NCBI RefSeq assembly: GCF_000016665.1
Contig: NC_009523.1
Location: 5,579,501-5,643,500 of the forward strand
Length of the DNA stretch: 64,000 nucleotides
Source of the DNA: Roseiflexus sp. RS-1
GTDB lineage: Bacteria > Chloroflexota > Chloroflexia > Chloroflexales > Roseiflexaceae
Direction: 5' to 3'
A program made the translations under genes and the position numbers. The notes beneath the pieces were generated by a model. It was not told the origin of the DNA, did no database searches, and was given only the letters and a program-made list of their open reading frames with translations. Positions 34,932-43,856 of this stretch are shown in pieces (position 1 is the stretch's first letter; each line of letters begins with the position of its first letter).

Positions 34932-35723
34932 CTACGACACATCGATTGCAGCGCGCACCCGGTCGGCGATTGCTGTAATCAACCGGCGATCATACGCCAG
35001 AGGCTCCGCCTGAATAATGGTCACTTCAGGGTATCTGGCAGATACGCAGGCGATGGCGCGCTCGATGACAGGCGCTGTCATCCTACATCGCTCCAGAGCG
35101 TATGGCGCAACGATGATCGCCTGGCAACCCTGCGCAATCAGCGCCTGGAGGGATGATTTCAGGGTTTCCCCGTCCTGATCGGCAGCGTAAAAGCGCACAG
35201 CAGTGTACCGTGTCGCAGTCGGGCAACACGTGGTTATCGCTTCTTCCAGAGGCGCAGGGATGTCTGGCAGCCCTTTCCCGACGATCAGCAATCCGATTGC
35301 GCGCTGCTTCTGCCATCCGGGCCAGGTGAGGCGACCATGATGCATATGATGCGCTGCCACATAATCGGCTTCGATCACACGCTGGATGAGCACCTCTATC
35401 AACGCATGATGATGCCCAAGCGCCTCAGCGATACGCAGCGCGAGGTGCGGGTAAACCTGGCGCGCGCGTTGCACCGTGCGTTCCAGATCCGCCCAGTCCT
35501 CCTTCGCCAGTGACAGTGTGTACGGCACAATGACTGCCTCCCGGGCGCCCCGGGCAACGCACTGTTCGAGCGCTTCACCAAAGGAAGGGCGCTGATGCTG
35601 GAGAAATCCAGCGGCAACGATAGAGGCAACACCGGCCTTACGGCAATGCGCCGCCAGACGAATGAGCGTCGCTCCCGTTCGGGGTTCCGCCTGTCCTCGA
35701 CCTGCCAGAATAACAGCGCGCAT
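34932..35723 (-). CDS. Tandem CbiX-like chelatase-fold protein lacking catalytic His
   Basis: 263 residues with two tandem chelatase (CbiX/SirB-type) half-domains. Half 1 is about 1-125 (AVILAGRGQ ... EAVIVPYTLSLAKEDWADL) and half 2 about 140-263 (AIGLLIVGKGLPDIPA ... AIIVAPYALERC). Active sirohydrochlorin chelatases begin these halves with (V)GHGSR, with His binding the metal. Here the positions read GRG and GKG, so the usual catalytic histidines are missing in both. The linker is His-rich (GHHHALIE, AAHHMHHGR). It may have lost chelatase activity or bind metal differently. Stand-alone gene. Confidence 0.78.
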   Translation of the reverse strand: MRAVILAGRGQAEPRTGATLIRLAAHCRKAGVASIVAAGFLQHQRPSFGEALEQCVARGAREAVIVPYTLSLAKEDWADLERTVQRARQVYPHLALRIAEALGHHHALIEVLIQRVIEADYVAAHHMHHGRLTWPGWQKQRAIGLLIVGKGLPDIPAPLEEAITTCCPTATRYTAVRFYAADQDGETLKSSLQALIAQGCQAIIVAPYALERCRMTAPVIERAIACVSARYPEVTIIQAEPLAYDRRLITAIADRVRAAIDVS

Positions 35724-35900
35724 GCAGCTCCTGTATTGTGAGCGAGTGTGATGTCACTTCATCATACACACTGATGTACGCTGCGGAGACACGAATGGAT
35801 CTTGCGGGTTTTCCAGCCTGTCTGACGTCTGCGGGGGGGCAAAATCAGGGGGTGCAACACTCTCAAGCGTGCACCCCCACAAAGATCAGTGTTCAGCCGC

Positions 35901-37187
35901 TCATTCCGCTTTTGCGCTTCCGATCATCACCGCACCCTGCGGCTGATCATGACCAACGCCGCTCCGCAATGCTGGCAACAACGCCGAACCGACAACTGCG
36001 ACGGCCACGGCGATCAGCGCGCCGCCCAGGTAATATGGCGCACTCACGTTGATCAGATCGAACGTCGTACCTGCCAGGATCGGCGCAGCGATCCGCGTCA
36101 GGCTGATCAGCCCCTGCGTCCCGCCCAGCGTCGCTCCCTGCTCGTGCGCGTCCACCCGCCGCGAGATCAGACCGGTCAACGCCGGTGTTGCCATTCCATC
36201 ACCAATAGCGATGGCGCCAACCGCCGGGAAGAGCATCCATGCCTCCGGCGCCAGGGCGACCGCAATGAATGCGCCTGCCATCATCGTCATGCCAGCGATT
36301 GCCAGTCGCGTCTCACCAAAGGCAAGCACCAAACGGCGGATCAGAAAACCCTGCATCACCACCGCCAGCAACCCGACCAGCGTGAAGATCAGCGCATTAT
36401 CGAGCGGACCGAAACCGAAGCGCACATCGCTGAACACGGCAAAGTTGCTCTGCAAGCCGGAAAATGCCATATTGAGCAGGAAGATGCCGATCAGCAGCGG
36501 ACGAATGCTGGATCGCCGCAACAGCGCGCTCAGGCGCGACACCGGATTCATCCCACGCATCGGCGTGACCATGCGTCGCTCAGGCGGCAGCGACTCCGGC
36601 AACTTGAAGTAACCAAAGATCACATTTGCGAATGCAAGACCGGCGGCAACGAATGCTGGCGCTTCCAGGCTGATTGTGCTCAACAATCCGCCGAGCGCCG
36701 GACCGAGCATGAAACCCAGACCGAATGCTGCGCCGATCATGCCCATGCCCTTCGTGCGCTCTTCGGGGGTGGTCGTGTCGGCAATGTATGCCTGCGCAGT
36801 CGAAATACTTGCGCCGGTAATTCCGCTCAGCATCCGACCGATAAACAGGATTGCCAGGACTGTTTCGACCCCAAGAAACGACAGGTATTCGGCAAACCCG
36901 AACAGCACATACGACAGCCCGCTGCCCAGGACGCTGATGAGCAGGATCGGTCGGCGCCCATACCGGTCGGACAGAGCGCCGAGCACCGGTGTGAAGAGAA
37001 ACTGCATCAGCGCAAAGGACGCCATCAATGCGCCGACGATGATCGCGCGATTGGCTGCCAGCCATGGAATGCTCGACTGCTCGACGATCTTGAGATAGTA
37101 CGGCATCAGCGGCAACACAATGCCGATACCGAGCAGATCGATCAAGACGGTCAGGAACAAAAAGAGTTTTGGCGAACGCAGGTTCAT
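35901..37187 (-). CDS. MFS multidrug/tetracycline-type efflux transporter
   Basis: 428 residues with 12 predicted membrane helices. The loop 2-3 signature GALSDRYGRRPILL and FVGR-like second-half motif FLIRRLV are present. The N-terminus FLTVLIDLLGIGIVLPLMPYY is typical of the TetA/DHA1 group. It should exchange protons for a drug or metabolite; the substrate is unknown. AGAAGGGG precedes the ATG. No regulator gene lies beside it. Confidence 0.88.
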   Translation of the reverse strand: MNLRSPKLFLFLTVLIDLLGIGIVLPLMPYYLKIVEQSSIPWLAANRAIIVGALMASFALMQFLFTPVLGALSDRYGRRPILLISVLGSGLSYVLFGFAEYLSFLGVETVLAILFIGRMLSGITGASISTAQAYIADTTTPEERTKGMGMIGAAFGLGFMLGPALGGLLSTISLEAPAFVAAGLAFANVIFGYFKLPESLPPERRMVTPMRGMNPVSRLSALLRRSSIRPLLIGIFLLNMAFSGLQSNFAVFSDVRFGFGPLDNALIFTLVGLLAVVMQGFLIRRLVLAFGETRLAIAGMTMMAGAFIAVALAPEAWMLFPAVGAIAIGDGMATPALTGLISRRVDAHEQGATLGGTQGLISLTRIAAPILAGTTFDLINVSAPYYLGGALIAVAVAVVGSALLPALRSGVGHDQPQGAVMIGSAKAE

Positions 37188-37297
37188 AGACCCCTTCTTC
37201 TGCTTGACTGTTCAGTAAACCTCGCTGACTATCATACTCCACCCACGATGTTTTGTCAATACTTTGCACATGTTTTGCATAAATGTCAGCGGCAACA

Positions 37298-37323
37298 AAA
37301 ATGCAGCCCTCACCGAGGGCTGC
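37298..37323 (-). terminator. Rho-independent terminator, minus strand
   Basis: GCAGCCCTC (37303-37311), loop ACC, GAGGGCTGC (37315-37323). On the minus strand it is followed by ATTTTTG. It would end transcripts coming from the small membrane peptide (37740-37859) and the repeat array. Confidence 0.65.
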
Positions 37324-37357
37324 CTCACGCCATGAATCGGAAAAGCCCCGGTCCTCA

Positions 37358-37662
37358 TGGAGATTGAGCATTAAATCCGGTATGCGCCTCGTGCCGTGGG
37401 GCTCATGGAGATTGAGAATTTATTCCGCTCTACCGCGCTAGCCGTGGGGCTGAAGCCCCCGGCTATGCGAGGCGAAGCCCGCCTGCGCGGGCTGTAGCGG
37501 ATTATTTACTCAAAGACCATGAGGTGCGCTGCGCCCCCGCGCCCCCTGTACAGCGCTGCTGCGCCCCCCGTATGCGCTTCGTGCCGTGGGGCTGAAGCCC
37601 CCGGCTATGCGAGGCGAAGCCCGCCTGCGCGGGCTACACCGGATTATTTCTCAAAGACCATC
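37358..37662. repeat. MITE-like array, second copy
   Basis: Contains TGGAGATTGAGCATTAAATC (from about 37358), TGGAGATTGAGAATTTATTC (about 37409), two hairpins AGCCCGCCTGCGCGGGCT, and two inverse ends reading ATTATTT(A)CTCAAAGACCA (to about 37520 and 37662). Same elements as 6430-6678 in the opposite orientation. Accounts for the stretch 37340-37680. Confidence 0.75.
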
Positions 37663-37739
37663 AGGATCGAAGAAGCCGAACCCGTTGCACCCGGCATCTC
37701 AATCGCTGCCGACGCCTCCCCGGATTACGTCCCAACCGA

Positions 37740-37859
37740 CTACTCTTCAGAGGATTTCGTCTCAGGCGCCGTGATCCAGGTGTACGCCAGCGACCACACC
37801 AGCGGCAGGAAGGGAACCAGGACGAACAGAAGCATGAAGGTAACAACCACCCAGTTCAT
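37740..37859 (-). CDS. Single-pass membrane peptide, 39 residues
   Basis: MNWVVVTFMLLFVLVPFLPL... ending TKSSEE, with one long hydrophobic helix (about 3-29) and an acidic tail. GGAGG lies six bases before the ATG, and a TTCCAA-N17-TATAAT promoter lies about 35 bp upstream. Downstream the transcript would run through the MITE array to the terminator at 37298. Not recognised. Codon pattern, RBS and promoter together support it despite the length. Confidence 0.6.
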   Translation of the reverse strand: MNWVVVTFMLLFVLVPFLPLVWSLAYTWITAPETKSSEE

Positions 37860-37892
37860 AGGAAACCTCCATTGACATCAGCGCCACTACCG

Positions 37893-37921
37893 ATTATACG
37901 ACGTTTCGAGCGAAGTTGGAA
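37893..37921 (-). promoter_or_regulatory. Promoter of the 39-residue membrane peptide
   Basis: Minus strand TTCCAA, 17 bp, TATAAT (37898-37893), followed by a 34-nt leader with GGAGG. Confidence 0.55.
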
Positions 37922-37979
37922 GCAGTCTTGCGCCAGACAAGTGGTGCGACTTTGATACGCAAATCCTCTACACGACCAC

Positions 37980-38585
37980 TTACTCGACCGGCACAAGCCA
38001 GACGACGCCCTCAAGCGATTGCTGCGCCGCCCATCCTGCACCCTTCTGACCTTCGACGCGCCACCACACATATCCGTCGGCGGCTACCGGTCCCTCCAGG
38101 ATGCGCACCTGTTCTCCCTCTGCGAAGGCGACACGCACCGGCGCCTTCAACCCTGGCGCAGCGCGTCCACGCAGTGCGCGACCTTCGGTATTCGCCACCT
38201 GCGCCGACCCGCCAACCCGTAATGTCCGCACGATTGGTGCAGGTGTTGCGCTCGGAACCGCCGTAGGGAAGAGGGGCGTGCGAGTCGGTTGCACAGGTTC
38301 CGCAGCAACAGTCTCCGCTTCAGGTGCTGCGAACGATGCCAGATCCTCTGCATTACTCCCGCGAAACGCACTACCGAGCACAACTGCCAGCGCCACGACC
38401 AGCACGACTCCAATTGTCAGCAACCATCCGCGCCTGCTCAGCAGCGACAATGGGGTGCGACGCATACGTCGCCGCGCCTGATCATAACCCCGGCGGTAAT
38501 GGTAGTAATGCTGGTAGTAGAACGGGTGCAACTCGCCGCGCTCGGCATCAGCCACACCGCGTTCATACATGTCTTCGCTGCTCAT
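37980..38585 (-). CDS. Membrane-anchored bacterial SH3-domain protein
   Basis: 201 residues. The cytoplasmic N-terminus is Tyr-rich with two YxxG-type motifs (MYERGVADAERG, YRRGYDQARRR). A membrane helix spans about 52-73 (WLLTIGVVLVVALAVVLGSA), then a Pro/Thr-rich linker, then an SH3_3-like domain (about 135-201, GRALRGRAAPGLKAPV, YVWWRVEGQKGAGWAA). Probably binds peptidoglycan or protein ligands outside. The RBS is weak. The peptide gene at 37859 is 120 bp downstream but has its own promoter. Confidence 0.8.
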   Translation of the reverse strand: MSSEDMYERGVADAERGELHPFYYQHYYHYRRGYDQARRRMRRTPLSLLSRRGWLLTIGVVLVVALAVVLGSAFRGSNAEDLASFAAPEAETVAAEPVQPTRTPLFPTAVPSATPAPIVRTLRVGGSAQVANTEGRALRGRAAPGLKAPVRVAFAEGEQVRILEGPVAADGYVWWRVEGQKGAGWAAQQSLEGVVWLVPVE

Positions 38586-38848
38586 CGGCTCGCGTGATGA
38601 CCATCAGGGTTCAACCATGACGATAGACCGCAGCAAACCACCAGCACACACCGTGTCGTAGAGGCGTCTCCTCCGCCGACCGACACAACAAACCGGCATG
38701 TGATCGTCAGGCATGCAACGCTGCCGGTTCAGGAGACATGCATTGTCTTCAGGCGGTGCATGAGACCTGTGACCGTTGTTGTAACCCGGAGCACCGGTTG
38801 ATCAGCAGCCTCGACCAGCTGTATCACCGTGTGTGGGTTGCACCCGTT

Positions 38849-39283
38849 CTAGGTCAACACCAGATCTGCGCGCCCCATTTCGCGGAGCAGACGTGGATAC
38901 ATTTCGTACATAGGCTCAACCGCAGGCAACAATTTCAAGATTTTTGGAATCGGACCCTTTGCAATAATCTGACGTCGCGCCAATGCCGTCATCAGATTAA
39001 TTTTGCCATGCCAGAACTGATGAGCGATATCCGCCTTCATGCTCATCTCAACATCCGGCTTCAATCCGGTATCATCGCCCCACAGGACATCGAAATACGC
39101 ACCGGGTTGCGTTGGCGGCGCTGCCGCATTGATGGTCACCACAGCGCGCGGTTCTTCATAGCGAAACTGGATCACCAGATGCGAGTCGCGGATTTTCGGC
39201 GCAATGCGCGCATCGCACTTCGCCTTGTCGTACAACGTGCTCAGGCATAAGTGCAGCTCGGCATAATCCTTGAACACAGGCAT
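38849..39283 (-). CDS. SCP2 sterol-carrier-like domain protein
   Basis: 144 residues. SCP2 fold features: VIQFRYEEPRAVVTIN, DVLWGDDTGLKPDVEMSM, AHQFWHGKINLMTALARRQI, and the C-terminal GPIPKILKLLPAVEPMYEMY. Such proteins bind lipids or hydrophobic cofactors. The start was set at ATG 39283 because AGGAGG lies seven bases upstream; the extra seven residues of the longer frame include that RBS. The 260 bp on the 3' side up to 38586 contain nothing I recognise. Confidence 0.82.
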   Translation of the reverse strand: MPVFKDYAELHLCLSTLYDKAKCDARIAPKIRDSHLVIQFRYEEPRAVVTINAAAPPTQPGAYFDVLWGDDTGLKPDVEMSMKADIAHQFWHGKINLMTALARRQIIAKGPIPKILKLLPAVEPMYEMYPRLLREMGRADLVLT

Positions 39284-39372
39284 ACCTCGTCCTCCTGACG
39301 GCATTGAGTATGATTTGGGGGTGTGAGCATGATTATAACATATGGAGGGACAGGGGATAGATAACCTCCCCC

Positions 39373-40557
39373 TCAGCGCCCGTGTTCCAGTGCAATTTCG
39401 GTCTGCGTCTCGTGGGGGTGCGCCCAGCGCTTGCCGAAGAGACCGGTTCGCCCGACGTACCAGATCATGGTTCCGAGATGGGCGCCAAACCGGTCGATGA
39501 AATACTGGCGACTGCGGCTCGCACGGTAGTGTTCCCGGGCGAGCGCAATTAACGCTGCCATGTCCGCCGCCTCGTACTGATGAGCCTCGACTGGATGTGC
39601 AACGAAGAAGCGCACTTCGTCCAACCCAAACGTGGCTGACATATCGACAACGGCAGGAATCGCAGGGTACTGGGGATCGAGTGCAATGTGTCCGGTAACG
39701 CGCATCCCCAGTTCACGCGCCTGACGCACAGCATGGATCAGTGCATCACGTTCACTTTTGGATTCGAGCGCCGCGAGCGCTGCGAATTCAAAGGTCAATG
39801 CCTCGCACCCGCTGCGACGAAACGCCTCCAGGAGGGTAGTGGTGAGCCGCGTGTACGAAACACGTCCTTCCCATCTGATGCCAAGATGCATGTTGGAGAG
39901 GTGCGACAACACGGCGTACAACCAGTCCAGATCGTCGGTAAGCGCCAACCCGCTCAGCATGACATGACGCACGCCATGTTCTTGAACAAGAGAGCGCAGT
40001 TCCGTCATCAGCAGCGCTGGTTGACGGGGCGCCGGCGTTCCGTCTCTGCGCAACCGCCCGATCAGGACCGGCGTTCGCAACTCGCCTTTCGGCGTCGTCA
40101 GCGGGTAGCGTTCAAGCGCGAGCAGATGCCGTGCCGGGAATGGCAACCGGTCGAGGTCGTCATCAAGCGCCAGGAGCGCACATGCAACGAGGCGTTTGAC
40201 CTCTGGCGCGTGCGGCAGAACGCGGTTGAGTTCGGCAAGTGCGTGTGACGCAAGCCAGGGCGGCAGATGATCCCGCACTCCCAGCAGCAATGGCAGCGCT
40301 GTTCCGCTGAAGGTGACGCGCCCCGCGACTGCAGCGGCTTCCGCAACGTTATCGGCGGCAACAATAGTCACCTGCGGTCGGAATGCCCGGATCGCTTCCA
40401 GATAATCTACGCGGGGATCGCTCTGATAGAGCGCCTGATCATAAATGCGCACAATATGGCGTTGCTGTTCAAGGAATGCTGCGACATAGCACAACGGCAG
40501 CGGTGGCGTTGCGTAAGGTTCGTCAAGGCGGGGAAGCGCAACCAGAGCGATCTTCAC
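39373..40557 (-). CDS. B12-binding/radical-SAM-like protein without the cluster motif
   Basis: 394 residues. The N-terminus KIALVALPRLDEPYATPPLP and CYVAAFLEQQRHIVRIYD match the cobalamin-binding-type domain of class B radical SAM enzymes. LDRLPFPARHLLALERYPL is the linker that normally precedes the CxxxCxxC loop. In this protein the loop reads PVLIGRLRRDGTPAP, with no cysteines. The TIM-barrel-like remainder is still present (VRHVMLSGLALTDDLDWLY, LGIRWEGRVSYTRL, GCEALTFEF). The DxHxxG cobalamin motif is also absent. So it looks like a non-catalytic relative. Promoter and function unknown; monocistronic. Confidence 0.72.
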   Translation of the reverse strand: MKIALVALPRLDEPYATPPLPLCYVAAFLEQQRHIVRIYDQALYQSDPRVDYLEAIRAFRPQVTIVAADNVAEAAAVAGRVTFSGTALPLLLGVRDHLPPWLASHALAELNRVLPHAPEVKRLVACALLALDDDLDRLPFPARHLLALERYPLTTPKGELRTPVLIGRLRRDGTPAPRQPALLMTELRSLVQEHGVRHVMLSGLALTDDLDWLYAVLSHLSNMHLGIRWEGRVSYTRLTTTLLEAFRRSGCEALTFEFAALAALESKSERDALIHAVRQARELGMRVTGHIALDPQYPAIPAVVDMSATFGLDEVRFFVAHPVEAHQYEAADMAALIALAREHYRASRSRQYFIDRFGAHLGTMIWYVGRTGLFGKRWAHPHETQTEIALEHGR

Positions 40558-40681
40558 GGGTTCCTCAACCGATCACAAGCGACAAGCCACAGGCGTATCA
40601 CATCTTCACAGAAGAGATTATAGCCACCTTTATTGATGACCGGGTGAACACCCGTCTATAGTTTGGTAAAAGAATCGTCAT

Positions 40682-42838
40682 TCACGCCTGCCCATCTGCC
40701 AGCGGCAGGGTGAAGGTAAAGGTCGTGCCGACCCCCTCTTCGCTTTCGACCCAGATGCGCCCGCCGTGCCCTTCGACGATCTGCTGGCAGATCGCCAGAC
40801 CCAGACCGAGATTGTTGCCGTGGGTGCGACGGTGTTTCGCCACCTGATAGAACCGCTGGAATATCTTTCCTAATTCGCTTGCCGGAATGCCCACGCCGGT
40901 ATCGGAGACTCGCACGCGGACTTCCTGATCATGAACGTCGGCAGAGACGGAGATCGTGCCGCCGGCTGGAGTTGCTTTGATCGCATTCTCGATCAGATTG
41001 GTCAACACCTGGCCAATCCGCTGACCGTCGAACCGGCACAACGGCAGGTGCGTCACGTGACTGACAAGTGCCAGCTGCTGCTGCTCCGCCTGTAGTTTCA
41101 ACCGGTTGACCGTGCCCGCAATGAGCAGCGCAAGATCGCCCACGTCGGGCTGCAATGCCAGCCGACCGGCTTTGAACCGGTTGTATTCGAGCAGTTCGGC
41201 GACACGACTGCTCAGTTGTTCGATCTGCTCGTCCGCCATCTTGAGAAAATCCTGCTGCAACGACGTCAGCGGACCGGCGCGTTCCTGGAGCACCAGTTTG
41301 ACAAAGCCGTTGAGGGTATGGAGCGGGTTGCGCAACTCGTGCGATACCATCGAGATGAAATCCATACGGGCGCGTTCTTCGGCTTTGTGGTCGGTGATGT
41401 CGTGCAGCACAATCGCCGTCAGATCGGGCAGATCATCATCGGTGTGCACCCGCGACGCAACCGCCTGATAGACAATCTGACCTTCTTCAGCGTCTGGACT
41501 GCCGAAAACCCATTCCGGCGACGCCACCGGACGACCGTCATCGGAGAGGCGGCTTGCCAGTTCACGCATACGCTCCAGCCAGGGTTGCGGCGCCGATGTA
41601 TCGTTGAGGAGCGCCTGACCTATCGGATTTGCCAGCACGACATTGTACTCATTATCAAGCACGACCAGTCCATCGTTGATGTCGCGGAGCACGGCCTGAA
41701 GCAACTGCTGCTGCCTTCGCAACCGGCTGTGCAGTTCGGCGTTGCCAATGGCAATGCCAGCCTGCGCGGCGAACGCCGCAAGATGGCGGGCATCGCTGCT
41801 GGAAAACGCAGCAAACGTGGCGCTCACCACGGTCAACGCACCCCTCGGCGGACCGTCACCGACGAACAGCGGCACACAGACGATTGAGCGCAACCCGCTT
41901 CGGCTGATAGCGCCAAGCTCGGCATCAAGGGCGGCATCGGCAACAACCGCTGGCGCCTGATCGTGCATCACGCGACGAATCAGCGGCTCGACCCACTGCG
42001 GGCGCATCTGGCCATCGCGGGCATACACACGGTTGGTCAACGTCCCATCGGTTGCCAGCGTCAGCACAACCGCATGGGTGCGTTCGGCGCCAAAGGTTTG
42101 TACCGTGCTATCCAGGATCTGTTCGAGCACGTCATCGAGGCTGAGCGTGCTGGTAACCGCGCGCAACCCTTCTTCAAGCGCGTGGCGTTCGCGCATACGC
42201 AACCGCAGTTCGTTCGCCAGATGCTCAAGTTCTTCGACGCGAGCCTCACGGGTGTTGCGTTCACGCTGCAATTCGCTGCGCAGACGCATGATCGAGCGTT
42301 GTTGCCGCGCGCCTGTCATAATGGCGACGATACCACACCCCAGGCTGCCTGCAAGCACCCCCGCCGCACTCCACTGTTCCCCCGCCGTCAGCGACGCGCT
42401 ACCCGCGCGACTCAGCAGAAACTGAAAGAGGAAAAGCGGTCCAATGGCGAAGAGGGGCGCAAGAGCAGCCTGGTTGCGCCCGTACCCGGATAGAGCGCGC
42501 CATGCAATGAGCGTATAGACCGGCAAAAAGAACGAAAGGTCGGTTGCACCGCTCACCACAATCGCGCCCAGCAGTGCATCGACACCGATAGCAACCCAAC
42601 CGGCGCCCGGCGCCCGTGGATCGATGCCCACAGGATGATGATACGCCACCCAAAACAGCCAGAGATGCACCAGCGCGTAGGCGATCAGCGCCATCCAGAG
42701 CGCCTCAGGAGGTGCAGCAGCGCTTAACCACACCGCCAGCGCCAATGCTGGCGCCGGCGCCAGCATCTGCCCCAGATATGCACGGCGTTCGATCAACCAG
42801 TATGGAAGTTGTCGCGTAAGCGTGTCTCCAGCGATCAT
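40682..42838 (-). CDS. Membrane sensor histidine kinase (TM-GAF-PAS-HisKA-HATPase)
   Basis: 718 residues. About six membrane helices (15-175) are followed by a coiled coil (RSELQRERNTREARVEELE) and a GAF domain (about 225-370). A PAS domain (380-490), HisKA with VSHELRNPLHTLNG (His about 500) and an ATPase domain come next, with LTNLIENAIKATP, VSDTGVGIP and LGLGLAICQQIVEGHGG. It should phosphorylate the OmpR-type regulator encoded immediately upstream (60 bp gap, same strand). The signal is unknown; the membrane part could sense lipid or redox state. Confidence 0.92.
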   Translation of the reverse strand: MIAGDTLTRQLPYWLIERRAYLGQMLAPAPALALAVWLSAAAPPEALWMALIAYALVHLWLFWVAYHHPVGIDPRAPGAGWVAIGVDALLGAIVVSGATDLSFFLPVYTLIAWRALSGYGRNQAALAPLFAIGPLFLFQFLLSRAGSASLTAGEQWSAAGVLAGSLGCGIVAIMTGARQQRSIMRLRSELQRERNTREARVEELEHLANELRLRMRERHALEEGLRAVTSTLSLDDVLEQILDSTVQTFGAERTHAVVLTLATDGTLTNRVYARDGQMRPQWVEPLIRRVMHDQAPAVVADAALDAELGAISRSGLRSIVCVPLFVGDGPPRGALTVVSATFAAFSSSDARHLAAFAAQAGIAIGNAELHSRLRRQQQLLQAVLRDINDGLVVLDNEYNVVLANPIGQALLNDTSAPQPWLERMRELASRLSDDGRPVASPEWVFGSPDAEEGQIVYQAVASRVHTDDDLPDLTAIVLHDITDHKAEERARMDFISMVSHELRNPLHTLNGFVKLVLQERAGPLTSLQQDFLKMADEQIEQLSSRVAELLEYNRFKAGRLALQPDVGDLALLIAGTVNRLKLQAEQQQLALVSHVTHLPLCRFDGQRIGQVLTNLIENAIKATPAGGTISVSADVHDQEVRVRVSDTGVGIPASELGKIFQRFYQVAKHRRTHGNNLGLGLAICQQIVEGHGGRIWVESEEGVGTTFTFTLPLADGQA

Positions 42839-42898
42839 GGCTGCTACTTCCCCCTATCGGCACACACTCAGACTGCCTCAGCACACACCTGGACTGCC

Positions 42899-43579
42899 TC
42901 AGGCCTCGAACTTATACCCAAGATTGCGCACGGTCAACACATGGCGGGGATGCTCGGGATCGCGCTCGATCTTCGTGCGCAGGCGCCGGATATAGACCGC
43001 AACCAGATTGCTTTCGCCTTCGTAATCGTACCCCCAGACTTTGCTCAGGATCTGACTGGTGTTCAGCACGCGACCAGCATTCTTCATCAGATAGTAGAGC
43101 AACCGAAATTCGAGCGGCGTCAGTTCAACGATGCGCCCATCGGCAAAGAGCACCTTGTGCTCAACCGGATCGAGCGTCAGGTCGCCCAGACTCAGACGCG
43201 CCGAGGGGTTGAGCATATCGCTGTTGCGCCGCCGCAATACTGCTTCGACCCGCGCCAGCAATTCGGAAGGCTCGAACGGCTTGACCAGATAATCGTCCCC
43301 GCCGATCTGCAATCCGGTCACCCGATCCTGCAATTGCGAGCGAGCGGAAAGAAAAATGATCGGCACATCGGAGGTGCGCCGGATCTGACGGCATACATCG
43401 AATCCGTTCGTCTTCGGCATCATCACATCGAGCAGGATGAGGTCCGGATTGTACTGCTCGACCGATTGCAGGATCGATGGGCCATCGTAAGCCTTAATGA
43501 CCTTGTAACCCGCTTCTTCCAGAACAAACGCGGTCAGTTTGACGTTCGGCAGGTCATCATCAGCAACCAGGATATACAT
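42899..43579 (-). CDS. OmpR/PhoB-family response regulator
   Basis: 226 residues. Receiver domain: acidic pocket ADDDLP (Asp 7-9), phospho-acceptor LILLDVMMP (Asp51), and the conserved Lys in DDYLVKPFEPSEL. The winged-helix effector shows LSLGDLTLDPVEHKV, ELTPLEFRLLYYL and VWGYDYEGESNLVAVYIRRL. First gene of the two-component operon; the kinase follows. GGGAGAGGGAAG precedes the ATG. The 277 bp to the divergent DUF2085 gene should hold both promoters. Confidence 0.95.
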   Translation of the reverse strand: MYILVADDDLPNVKLTAFVLEEAGYKVIKAYDGPSILQSVEQYNPDLILLDVMMPKTNGFDVCRQIRRTSDVPIIFLSARSQLQDRVTGLQIGGDDYLVKPFEPSELLARVEAVLRRRNSDMLNPSARLSLGDLTLDPVEHKVLFADGRIVELTPLEFRLLYYLMKNAGRVLNTSQILSKVWGYDYEGESNLVAVYIRRLRTKIERDPEHPRHVLTVRNLGYKFEA

Positions 43580-43840
43580 ATCTTCCCTCTCCCTGCAACA
43601 ATACCCGACAGTCGGGGCAACAAGCAGTGCATCGTTGCTCCTCCGCCGGCGACTATCCGTGATCTCGACTTTCGTTGTGATTTCTCTCTACAACTATGAA
43701 CAGCATCTCTGTCAAAAAAGTTACGCGGCGGCGATAAGTTACGAACACTTCATCCTGTTTGCACCGATCTTCCCACGCTTGCAGCCCACCGAACGACGCA
43801 TGACAGTCTATCTTGTGGTGCACAGCGAAGCCCTCTCTGC

Positions 43841-43846
43841 TATAAT
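43841..43846 (+). promoter_or_regulatory. -10 box giving a possibly leaderless transcript
   Basis: TATAAT ends 11 bases before ATG 43857. Initiation about seven bases downstream would leave a leader of only a few nucleotides and no RBS. No strong -35. Confidence 0.45.
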
Positions 43847-43856
43847 GATGCTCATT

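Noticed and set aside
35889-37367. 492-codon plus-strand ORF
   Set aside because: Shadow of the MFS transporter; its Gln/His/Arg-rich translation is the typical antisense of a membrane protein gene.
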